Source of the DNA: an uncultured Bacillaceae bacterium
Lineage (GTDB): Bacteria; Bacillota; Bacilli; Caldalkalibacillales; Caldalkalibacillaceae
Assembly (NCBI GenBank): GCA_937967685.1
Contig: CALBTX010000117.1
Location: 1-28,242 of the forward strand
DNA: 28,242 nt
Direction of reading: 5' to 3'
A model generated the notes under the pieces. It saw nothing but the letters and a program-made list of their open reading frames with translations, had not been told where the DNA came from and did no database searches. How positions within the stretch are numbered: the stretch's first letter is position 1; each line of letters starts with the position of its first letter. Positions 1 through 6,568 of the stretch are shown here, piece after piece. Position numbers and translations under genes: made by a program.

Positions 1-572
1 TCCACAATGTCAGCCAATGAATCATAAGGCGCATCAGCCGGTACGAGGAAAAACAGATCATCCGCAGCCATTAAGGCGATATGTGTGAAATCTTCATAAT
101 TGAATCCCGGATCGGACAGCAGGGGCGTTGTAAAAAAACTGCCGCTCGTAGTCGAAATATGATACGGATTTCCTTCATGGTTTTTGACATATCCCCAGCC
201 GACGGCTCCGCTTCCTCCCTCCCGGTTTTCCGGAACCATTGGTTCAGTATACAATTCGTATTTTTCCAAAATTTCAATGAGTGTTCTGGCCATAATATCA
301 TTGCCTCCACCAGGTCCGAAGGCGATTGTCCACTCCAGAGATTCCTCAGGGTAGGCGATGCCTTGCGCATCTCCTTCTTGACCATTGCCGGCAGACGCTT
401 CAGAGTCATCAGGTTCATGACTTCCGTCATCCGTATTTCCCGTATTTTCACTGCTTTCTGTATTTTTGTTGTCTGCTTCAGTTCCGTCTCCGCCGGTATT
501 CGCACTTTGACAGGCTGCCATTGCAAAAATCAGGGTCAAAATCAGGACAGCAACATAAACATTCTTTTTCAA
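1..572 (-). CDS. tctC: TctC-family solute-binding lipoprotein, partial (C-terminus outside window)
   Basis: This is the N-terminal 190 codons of a tripartite tricarboxylate transporter receptor (TctC/Bug family), which binds a carboxylate outside the membrane and passes it to TctAB. I start it at a TTG (572-570) preceded by GGGGGAAAGG. The protein then begins MKKNVYVAVLI, a hydrophobic signal ending in the lipobox A-M-A-A-C with the lipidated Cys near residue 20. A low-complexity D/E/N-rich linker of about 50 residues follows, then the TctC domain with the motif GPGGGNDIMARTL and the stretch PENREGGSGAVGWGY. The reading frame is open to the left edge. It lies 30 bases downstream of a second tctC and is almost identical to it: 15 differences over 117 aligned domain residues, whereas the linkers have diverged. 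The family call is firm; the ligand is unknown. Confidence 0.88.
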   Translation of the reverse strand, partial: MKKNVYVAVLILTLIFAMAACQSANTGGDGTEADNKNTESSENTGNTDDGSHEPDDSEASAGNGQEGDAQGIAYPEESLEWTIAFGPGGGNDIMARTLIEILEKYELYTEPMVPENREGGSGAVGWGYVKNHEGNPYHISTTSGSFFTTPLLSDPGFNYEDFTHIALMAADDLFFLVPADAPYDSLADIV

Positions 573-602
573 GAAGCCTTTCCCCCAATCAATATGTGAC
601 CT

Positions 603-1694
603 CTATTCAATAACCCCCAATTCGGTCATGATCACTTCGAATTCAGCAACGGTTTCCTCTAAATATTGACTGAATTCATCCCCGTATAAGATGTGCTCGC
701 TTAACATATTGGTGTCTATATACTCCTGCCATTCGGGAGTTTCGGCCACTGCTTTCATCGTCTCGATCCACCAATTGCGAACATCTTCCGGAATATCCCC
801 TGGCATAATGATACCCCGGGGCATGGGAATGTTGACATCGTATCCTTCTTCAATGAAGGTGGGCACATCGTCAAATCTGGGCAAACGTTCTTGTCCTGAA
901 AAAGCTAGCGCTTTCAATTCTCCGGCCTCAATCTGTCCGGCGACTTCCCCTGGGTTCCCCATAATGACATCCAAACTCCCGGATAAGATGGCAGAGACCA
1001 TTTCACCTTGAGCATTAAAGGATACATATTCAATATCAATGCCTGCCTCTTCAGCAAATGTTTCCGGTATGAGGCGATCCACGTTAGCAGCACCGATTCC
1101 GCCAATATTAAAAGTCTTGGACTTGGCAGCTTCAACGAAATCATCCAGTGAATCATAAGGCGCATCGCCGGGTACGAGAAAGAACATGTCATCTGCGGCC
1201 ATCAAGGCGATGTGAGTAAAGTTTTCGTAGTTGAACCCCGTGTCGGATAACAACGGCGTCGTAATAAAACTTCCGCTTGTCGTCGAAATATGGTATGGAT
1301 TACCGGCCTGGTTATTGAGGTATCCCCAGCCGACGGCGCCGCTTCCACCCTCGCGGTTTTCAGGGACGATCGGTTCCGGATACAGCTCATATTTCTCCAA
1401 AATCTCGATCAATGTTCTGGCCATAATATCATTGCCTCCACCAGGTCCAAAGGCAATCGTCCAATCCAAAGTTTCTTCCGGATAATCAAGGTCTGTATCT
1501 CCTGCATCGGCTTCTTCATTTGTGGCGGAGTCCTCTGCATCCCCTTCATTGGCACTATTTTCCATATTTTGATTATTTTCAGTATTCTCGTTGCCCGCCT
1601 CGCCATCATTGCTCCCCGCATTCTCGCTTCCGCAAGCAACAAGCGTCAATGAGAGCGTGAAAATAAGCAGGGCCATCCAAAAATGCCTGTTCAT
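603..1694 (-). CDS. tctC: TctC-family solute-binding lipoprotein
   Basis: This is a complete 363-residue receptor of a tripartite tricarboxylate transporter. The start is the ATG at 1694, preceded by AGGGGGT at good spacing; a longer frame back to 1805 would run into the thioesterase gene and lacks a signal. The N-terminus MNRHFWMALLIFTLSLTLVAC is a lipoprotein signal with lipobox L-V-A-C. An acidic Asn-rich spacer (residues about 22-75) precedes the binding domain with GPGGGNDIMARTL, PENREGGSGAVGWGY and a C-terminal segment typical of Bug/TctC proteins. It is the fifth gene of a minus-strand operon behind the thioesterase (37-base gap) and lies directly upstream of its near twin. No tctA or tctB adjoins it here. 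They may lie beyond the left edge, or it may share the TctAB encoded at 6561-8643. Ligand unknown. Confidence 0.93.
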   Translation of the reverse strand: MNRHFWMALLIFTLSLTLVACGSENAGSNDGEAGNENTENNQNMENSANEGDAEDSATNEEADAGDTDLDYPEETLDWTIAFGPGGGNDIMARTLIEILEKYELYPEPIVPENREGGSGAVGWGYLNNQAGNPYHISTTSGSFITTPLLSDTGFNYENFTHIALMAADDMFFLVPGDAPYDSLDDFVEAAKSKTFNIGGIGAANVDRLIPETFAEEAGIDIEYVSFNAQGEMVSAILSGSLDVIMGNPGEVAGQIEAGELKALAFSGQERLPRFDDVPTFIEEGYDVNIPMPRGIIMPGDIPEDVRNWWIETMKAVAETPEWQEYIDTNMLSEHILYGDEFSQYLEETVAEFEVIMTELGVIE

Positions 1695-1731
1695 GTTAAA
1701 CCCCCTATCTTCCAAAATGGACAATGATCTT

Positions 1732-2148
1732 TCACAAGCGATACCATGTCGCCGTAGACACCGCGGCGAGACGCCCGGCATCATCAAACAACCTCGATTC
1801 AACATAGACCAACGTTTTCCCCTTTTTCAAAAAGCGGGCTTCACACTTGACCGTCCCTTCTTTCACCCCTTTCAAAAATTGTGTTTTCATCTCCAAAGTG
1901 ACGCACGTACCTAAAAATTTCTGACAGAGATGACCCATGGAGACGTCCATCATAAAGGCAATGACACCTCCGTGGAGAGAACCTTGAGGATTAAACATAT
2001 AATCCTCAACGTCCGCTTCCACGACACATGTTTCATCACCGTAGGAGATGCTTAAATCAAAAAAGCGGGATAGAAAAAACTTTTCAAATTGAGGTTCATG
2101 GTCCTTCAACGCCTGTTCAAATCTTTTTCTGGCGATATGTTTATCCAT
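1732..2148 (-). CDS. PaaI-like hotdog thioesterase
   Basis: The 138-residue protein fits the single hotdog-fold acyl-CoA thioesterase family (PaaI/YdiI type). The signature is the segment NPQGSLHGGVIAFMMDVSMG, in which the HGG motif followed by an acidic residue in the long helix forms the usual active site. The length is normal for the family. The start ATG at 2148 is preceded by AGGTGAGG. The gene lies between a crotonase and a tctC in what appears to be one operon, although a 137-base gap separates it from the crotonase. In this setting it probably hydrolyses a pathway CoA ester, either to release a product or to rescue CoA from dead-end thioesters. The substrate cannot be read from the sequence. 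Confidence 0.85.
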   Translation of the reverse strand: MDKHIARKRFEQALKDHEPQFEKFFLSRFFDLSISYGDETCVVEADVEDYMFNPQGSLHGGVIAFMMDVSMGHLCQKFLGTCVTLEMKTQFLKGVKEGTVKCEARFLKKGKTLVYVESRLFDDAGRLAAVSTATWYRL

Positions 2149-2285
2149 AGCGATACCTCACCTAACAGGGAATCGAGAGCGAAACGAAAAATATGCCTCA
2201 CTGGACAGCGCATTTATCGTCAACCTTTATTCAGAAATAAATGAGCGGTCAGCGATTTAAGATGCGAGCACGAATCATAGTACAG
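2149..2285. other. Intergenic gap between crotonase and thioesterase genes
   Basis: This 137-base gap holds the thioesterase ribosome binding site (AGGTGAGG near 2156-2163) and a short AT palindrome, TTTATTTCTGAATAAA, near 2226-2241. I see no convincing U-tract terminator and no well-spaced sigma-A promoter, so I treat the operon as continuous across it. Confidence 0.4.
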
Positions 2286-3071
2286 TTAAGAGTATTTAAA
2301 ATGAGGTTTGCGCTTTTCCAAAAAAGCCCGGACGCCTTCTTGGTAGTCTTCCGTATCGAATGAGCGGATACGCAGCTCTTCCGTTTCTTCGTTGTCTTCC
2401 GTTTGCCCGGCCATGATCAAGCCGATGATCCGCTTCATGCTGCGCACGGTAAATTGAGCTTTCTGACACAACGTTTCGGCGAAAGCCAGCGTTTCCTCGG
2501 CGATTTGCTCCGGTTCATAAACTTGATCCACCAAGCCGATGCGATGGGCTTCCCGGGCATCAAGATGTCTCCCGGACAACAATATATATTTCGCATTGGC
2601 CGGACCGACTAAATCAACCAATTGTTTGGTGGCCGTTAAACTGTACACCAAACCGAGGTTGGCCGGCGTAATCCCAAATCGTCCGTTCGTATCTGAAAAG
2701 CGGAAGTCGCAAGCCAAAGCGAGTTCACACCCGCCGCCGATACAGTAGCTTTGAACCATGGCGATGCTCGGTTTGGACATCGTAGCGAGGGCTCTTTCCG
2801 CCTGATGGGTTGCCTCGTTATATATTTTGGCCCCTTTGGAGTCGGCCCGCAGTGTTTTAAACTCGCTGATGTCCGCACCGGCGGCAAAGGAGGTCTCATC
2901 CGCACCGCGAACGATCAAAACTTTAATGTGTGAGTCTTCTTCCACTTCTTGGATCAGCCCCGGAATGGCTTTCCACATTTCATGGGTGAGCGCATTGCGT
3001 TTTTCGGGACGGTTAAATACGATCGTTGCGATCTCACCCTGTTTTTGTAAATAAATGTCTTTTTTGCTCAT
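2286..3071 (-). CDS. Enoyl-CoA hydratase/isomerase (crotonase) family protein with one catalytic Glu
   Basis: This 261-residue protein has the full crotonase fold signature. It shows the oxyanion-hole segment SFAAGADISEF (residues about 61-71) and GGGCELALACDFR (112-124) with the first catalytic Glu at 116. Classical hydratases carry a second Glu 20 residues later, in an FGxPExxLG context. Here that segment reads FGITPANLG, with Pro136 in that place, so ordinary syn-hydration by a Glu pair is doubtful. The ATG overlaps the TGA of the upstream CoA-transferase by one base (TGATG), with AAGGAGG seven bases before it, which implies translational coupling and use of the CoA ester made by that enzyme. 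It could be a hydratase, isomerase or other crotonase activity on a dicarboxyl-CoA. Family certain, reaction not. Confidence 0.9.
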   Translation of the reverse strand: MSKKDIYLQKQGEIATIVFNRPEKRNALTHEMWKAIPGLIQEVEEDSHIKVLIVRGADETSFAAGADISEFKTLRADSKGAKIYNEATHQAERALATMSKPSIAMVQSYCIGGGCELALACDFRFSDTNGRFGITPANLGLVYSLTATKQLVDLVGPANAKYILLSGRHLDAREAHRIGLVDQVYEPEQIAEETLAFAETLCQKAQFTVRSMKRIIGLIMAGQTEDNEETEELRIRSFDTEDYQEGVRAFLEKRKPHFKYS

Positions 3072-4288
3072 CAGTTTTCCTCCTTCACTTCCGGGTATTT
3101 GTCATAGATGACGTTTTCTTCGTACAGTTGATCAATTTCTTCTTCAGATAAGCCGATGTCCCGCAGCGTCTCCGAAGTGTGTTGTCCGAGCCATGGCGCC
3201 GGTTCACGAATGGACAGCGGGGTTTTGGAGTATTTCACCGGAATGCCCAACGTTTTGATTTTTCCCAGTTTGGGATGGTCCATTTCAACAACCATCTCCC
3301 GCGAACGCACATGAGGATCATTTAAGGTTTGATCATACGTATAGACAGGCCCGCCCGGCACACCCGCCTGATCAAGTTTGTTCACCCAATATGCCGTGGG
3401 CTGTTGGATGAGGATCGCTTCGATGTCTTTTTCCAAATCGTCAATGTTTTCCATTCTTTTGTTCAGATCGATGTACTTTTCTTTTTGGATCCAGTCCGGC
3501 CGCTCAATGACATCCTGACAAAACCTTTCCCACAGTCTTTGGCTGCCGGCACCGACGGTGACATATCCGTCTTGCGTTTGATATGCCTGGTAAGGGGTTG
3601 AACGTCGATGGCGCGTGCCTGTCGCTTCAGGAATTTCACCTGCTCCAAAATACGCTGCCGATTCCCACACCGTCCAAGCCAGACCGGCATCCACCAAGGA
3701 CGTTTCCAAGTACTGTCCTTCACCTGTTTTCATTTTATGAATGTAAGCACCGAGTATGCCGTAAATGGCGGCCGATCCAGCAGCAATATCATTGATGGCA
3801 ATCCCCACTTTGGCCGGACGTCCTCCCGGTTCTCCCGTCATGCGCATAAAGCCGGTCACCCCTTGGGCGATGATGTCAAATCCGCCTTTTTGACTGTACG
3901 GTCCTGTCTGGCCAAAGCCGGAGATGGAACAATAAATGATGCCTTCATTCACGTTTTTCACTGTCTCGTAATCAATGCCCAGCTTCTTCGTGACGCCCGG
4001 CCGGAAATTTTCGACAATAATATCCGCCTTTTCCGCCAATTTTAAGAAAATATCTTTCCCTTTCTCTGATTTCAAATCAAGAGCCAGACTCTTTTTGTTG
4101 CGGTTGGGCATGGCAAAACAATATCCTTCACCGTTAATAAACGGACCCAGTCTTCTGGAATCGTCTCCGCCGGGAAAACGTTCCACTTTCGTCACTTCAG
4201 CACCCATGTCGGATAAAACCATGGTGCAATACGGTCCTGCCAAAAACTGTGTCAAGTCTAATATTTTGACTCCGTCTAAGGGAAGCAT
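3071..4288 (-). CDS. Class III (CaiB/BaiF) CoA-transferase 1
   Basis: This 405-residue enzyme moves CoA between carboxylic acids (family III, as in formyl-CoA:oxalate CoA-transferase and glutarate or itaconate CoA-transferases). Seen in the sequence are the N-terminal GVKILDLTQFLAGP, the AEVTKVE strand, NRNKKSLALDLK, ENFRPGV, SGFGQTGPY and, decisively, NDIAAG with Asp167 in the position of the family's catalytic Asp, which forms the mixed anhydride. The length is normal. A GTG at 4291 and an ATG at 4288 both follow AAAAGGAGG; I prefer the ATG. It is the second gene after the citrate synthase-family gene and is coupled to the crotonase. Together with that crotonase it probably activates and processes one imported acid. 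CoA donor and acceptor are unknown. Confidence 0.92.
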   Translation of the reverse strand: MLPLDGVKILDLTQFLAGPYCTMVLSDMGAEVTKVERFPGGDDSRRLGPFINGEGYCFAMPNRNKKSLALDLKSEKGKDIFLKLAEKADIIVENFRPGVTKKLGIDYETVKNVNEGIIYCSISGFGQTGPYSQKGGFDIIAQGVTGFMRMTGEPGGRPAKVGIAINDIAAGSAAIYGILGAYIHKMKTGEGQYLETSLVDAGLAWTVWESAAYFGAGEIPEATGTRHRRSTPYQAYQTQDGYVTVGAGSQRLWERFCQDVIERPDWIQKEKYIDLNKRMENIDDLEKDIEAILIQQPTAYWVNKLDQAGVPGGPVYTYDQTLNDPHVRSREMVVEMDHPKLGKIKTLGIPVKYSKTPLSIREPAPWLGQHTSETLRDIGLSEEEIDQLYEENVIYDKYPEVKEEN

Positions 4289-4338
4289 CACGCTATTCCT
4301 CCTTTTGTCTAAGATGAACGTCGAGTGAGAGACGTTTT

Positions 4339-5466
4339 TTATGAGCGGTGATCCATGGGGATGTATTGACGGTCAAGCTCGCCGGTATAGACGGAAGCCG
4401 GCCGAATCAAGCGATTGTTGGCATACTGTTCCAAAACATGGGCCGTCCAGCCGGCCATTCGGCTCACAGCAAAAATGGGGGTAAACAACGCTAGATCGAT
4501 TCCCATCATATGGTATGTTGAGGCAGAATACAGGTCCACATTAGGATATAATCCCTTCTCCCTGAAGACGACCTTTTCGATTTCTTCCGTCATGTCAAAC
4601 CATTTCGTATCACCGCTTTGTTCGGCCAGTCGTCTGGATAGCTTTTTCAAATGCACGGCGCGGGGGTCCATCGTTTTATAGACACGATGACCGAAACCGC
4701 TTATTTTTTGTTTTCGAGCGAGCTTATCTTGTATCACCCGCTCGACCTGTTCGACATCTCCGATCTCCAACAGCAGTCTCATTACTGCTTCGTTCGCTCC
4801 GCCGTGCAAAGGGCCTTTTAAAGTGCCTACAGCCGATGTGATCGCTGAGTAAATATCCGATTTTGTTGCGGCCGTGACACGCGCTGCAAACGTTGAGGCG
4901 TTAAATTCGTGATCGGCATGTAGAATCAGGGCGACGTTCATCGTTTCTTCGTGTAGCGCATCCGGCTCTTGACCTTGCAACATATACAAAAAATTGGCGG
5001 CTAAAGACAAATGCTCTTGCGGCGGGAGCACATCCTCTTCTGCACTCAGGCGGCCGATGGCGGCAACGAGGGTCGGGATTTGAGCGACAAGCGTTAAACC
5101 GTTTTGCTGTTCTTGCTCATCTCCGACTTGACCGCCGCTTGTTTCATTTTGTAAAAGAGAAACGGCTGAACGAAGAGCTGCCATGGGTGATTGGCGGGGC
5201 ACAAACTGCTTTAGGATGTTTATCATTTCTGTTGACAAAAAAGATCTTGCAAACAGATCTTGCTTAAACGCCTGAAGTTGGTCATCCGACGGCAGTTGAT
5301 CATGATATAGCAAGTAAATCACTTCTTCGAAGGAAGCGCCATGTTGCACGAGATCGTCCACATTGTACCCACGGTAGATCAAGCGCCCCTCCTTGCCATC
5401 TATAAAACAGATGGAGGATGTCCCGGCCACGACATCTTCCAATCCGGTCACACCGCTTTTCGTCAT
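4339..5466 (-). CDS. Citrate synthase / 2-methylcitrate synthase family protein
   Basis: This 375-residue type I-length citrate synthase should condense oxaloacetate with acetyl-CoA or propionyl-CoA. The three catalytic residues are present: His221 in LKGPLHGGANEAV, His260 in SGFGHRVYK and Asp311 in NVDLYSASTYHMMG. The HADHEFNAS segment (183-191) is also typical. The size matches the short Gram-positive enzymes (B. subtilis CitZ, CitA, MmgD), and the sequence alone does not separate citrate from methylcitrate synthase. The start ATG at 5466 follows GGAGGGGTGAT. It is the first gene of operon A, directly behind a strong promoter with an operator. A dedicated copy at the head of a CoA-ester catabolic operon suggests it removes acetyl-CoA or propionyl-CoA made by the pathway rather than serving as the housekeeping enzyme. 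Confidence 0.93.
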   Translation of the reverse strand: MTKSGVTGLEDVVAGTSSICFIDGKEGRLIYRGYNVDDLVQHGASFEEVIYLLYHDQLPSDDQLQAFKQDLFARSFLSTEMINILKQFVPRQSPMAALRSAVSLLQNETSGGQVGDEQEQQNGLTLVAQIPTLVAAIGRLSAEEDVLPPQEHLSLAANFLYMLQGQEPDALHEETMNVALILHADHEFNASTFAARVTAATKSDIYSAITSAVGTLKGPLHGGANEAVMRLLLEIGDVEQVERVIQDKLARKQKISGFGHRVYKTMDPRAVHLKKLSRRLAEQSGDTKWFDMTEEIEKVVFREKGLYPNVDLYSASTYHMMGIDLALFTPIFAVSRMAGWTAHVLEQYANNRLIRPASVYTGELDRQYIPMDHRS

Positions 5467-5497
5467 TCGATATCACCCCTCCTTATCCTTCAAACAA

Positions 5498-5528
5498 GAG
5501 TATTATGTATTATGTATACATAATACTC
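5498..5528. promoter_or_regulatory. Palindromic operator overlapping the operon A promoter
   Basis: Two nested inverted repeats are seen. A perfect 18-bp palindrome TATTATGTATACATAATA covers 5508-5525. A pair of 10-base arms, GAGTATTATG (5498-5507) and CATAATACTC (5519-5528), is separated by 11 bases. The GTATAC core resembles sites of FCD-type GntR regulators, and the GntR promoter at 12736-12764 also contains GTATAC. Binding by that protein is inference. Confidence 0.6.
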
Positions 5529-5548
5529 TAAATCAGACCATCGGTCAA
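5520..5548 (-). promoter_or_regulatory. Candidate sigma-A promoter of operon A
   Basis: Read on the minus strand, a -35 box TTGACC (5548-5543) and a -10 box TATTAT (5525-5520) are separated by exactly 17 bases. Transcription would start near 5512 and leave a leader of about 45 bases before the citrate synthase-family gene. The -10 box lies inside a palindrome, so a bound regulator would block RNA polymerase. Confidence 0.75.
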
Positions 5549-5627
5549 CAGTATATTCGTAATTTATTGTTATTTTTATAAAAATATGAATTTTATATTG
5601 GTATGTTCATCGTATTTTTGATACCGA

Positions 5628-5673
5628 AGCGAAAAACAAATAACCCTACTGAGCCTTCGGTTCAATAGGGGTT
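5628..5673 (-). terminator. Rho-independent terminator of operon B
   Basis: Read on the minus strand, AACCCCTATTGA pairs, with one mismatch and one bulge, with the later TCAGTAGGGTT around a GC-closed loop. ATTTGTTTTT follows. It stands about 110 bases beyond the methyltransferase stop and separates operon B from the promoter of operon A. Confidence 0.75.
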
Positions 5674-5686
5674 GTCTGCGTTCTGA

Positions 5687-5707
5687 AACCGGGAAGGATT
5701 CCCGGTT
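5687..5707. repeat. Perfect 9-bp stem hairpin upstream of the terminator
   Basis: AACCGGGAA and TTCCCGGTT flank a three-base loop. On the minus strand it precedes the U-tract terminator by 14 bases, so it may act as a first hairpin of a double terminator or stabilise the 3' end. It lacks a U-tract of its own. Between it and the methyltransferase stop, TGTGCAG occurs three times within about 50 bases (5715-5762). Confidence 0.6.
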
Positions 5708-5779
5708 ATCATTCTGCACATCCACTTCTTACTTCGCCTGCACATACACTGCCTGCACAACACTGCTCTTAACCGAAAT

Positions 5780-6568
5780 TCATTGTGTCTTCTCCTGCTT
5801 CATGCCTTGCAGTAAAACCGCCTTTAGACAAAACGAAAGGGGGTCACCGCTTGCATCCAATTCAATTTTGAACGTGTCTTTGCAGAGCGGCGTGGCGGTC
5901 TGTAAAAAGGAGACGATCTTTTTTTCCATGTTGGGCGGAGTTCCTGCACGCTCAATCCACCTGGAAAAATGAATGGGTAAGTCCCATTGATAAATTTTCT
6001 CATAAGTGAAACCATTTTCGGCGAACAAACGCTCCCACTCGGAGAGTGAATATTCTCGTACGTGCGACGGATCGCGCATCCGATCCAGCTCATTGATAAA
6101 CGCATCCAAAACCTCATCTTCCGGTGCATAATGATCAACGAGCAAAAAAATGCCCTTTGTTTTAAGCACTCGCTTCACTTCACGCATCACCTGGCGAACA
6201 TCGGCAAAGTGATGGGCCGCAAAACGGCAGGTGACGATGTCAAACGACGCATCTTGAAAGGGGAGCTGTTCGGCATTGCCTTGCCGGAAAGAGACATTTT
6301 CCGCCCGACGATCCCGCGCTAAATCCGTTGCCACTCGAACCATATCTTCCGTCAAGTCCAAGCCGATGCACTGTTTAACGAAAGGGGCAAACGCGAGCGC
6401 CGTATGTCCGGCCCCCGAGCCGATATCCAATACTTTTTCCCTGCCTGTCAAAGGAAGGGCGTCTATCATTTGCTTCAGATCTGTCCCTGAGGAAAACAAG
6501 CGTTCATCGCGGTACTTTTCGGGATTTTTGGCAAACTGTTTTTGAACGGACCTTTCTGCATCAGCCAT
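5780..6568 (-). CDS. Class I SAM-dependent methyltransferase (UbiE/YcgJ-like)
   Basis: The 262-residue protein has a class I methyltransferase fold: motif I VLDIGSGAGHTALAF (about 47-60), the acidic end of strand 2 in GLDLTEDMV, motif II GNAEQLPFQDASFDIVTCRFAAHHF and the post-core VDHYAPED. It resembles B. subtilis YcgJ-type proteins. The start chosen is ATGGCT at 6568, eight bases after GAGGAGG; an earlier in-frame ATG lies only two bases from that site. The first eight bases overlap the end of tctA, so its translation is coupled to the transporter. It is the last gene before the terminator. No methyl acceptor is evident. Esterification of a carboxylate (as in trans-aconitate methyltransferases) is one possibility, but nothing here proves it. 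Confidence 0.87.
   Translation of the reverse strand: MADAERSVQKQFAKNPEKYRDERLFSSGTDLKQMIDALPLTGREKVLDIGSGAGHTALAFAPFVKQCIGLDLTEDMVRVATDLARDRRAENVSFRQGNAEQLPFQDASFDIVTCRFAAHHFADVRQVMREVKRVLKTKGIFLLVDHYAPEDEVLDAFINELDRMRDPSHVREYSLSEWERLFAENGFTYEKIYQWDLPIHFSRWIERAGTPPNMEKKIVSFLQTATPLCKDTFKIELDASGDPLSFCLKAVLLQGMKQEKTQ

Noticed and set aside
71..526. Minus-strand frame of 151 codons near the left edge
   Set aside because: It is out of frame with the partial tctC, which has a lipobox and the TctC motif and continues past the window edge.
4312..4341. AACGTC/GACGTT hairpin followed by a T-run on the plus strand
   Set aside because: No plus-strand gene leads into it, and on the minus strand no T-run follows, so I do not call a terminator between the citrate synthase-family and CoA-transferase genes.
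4339..5466. Naming the citrate synthase-family gene citZ or mmgD/prpC
   Set aside because: The catalytic residues are shared by both activities, and no prpB, prpD or icd/mdh neighbours are present to choose between them.
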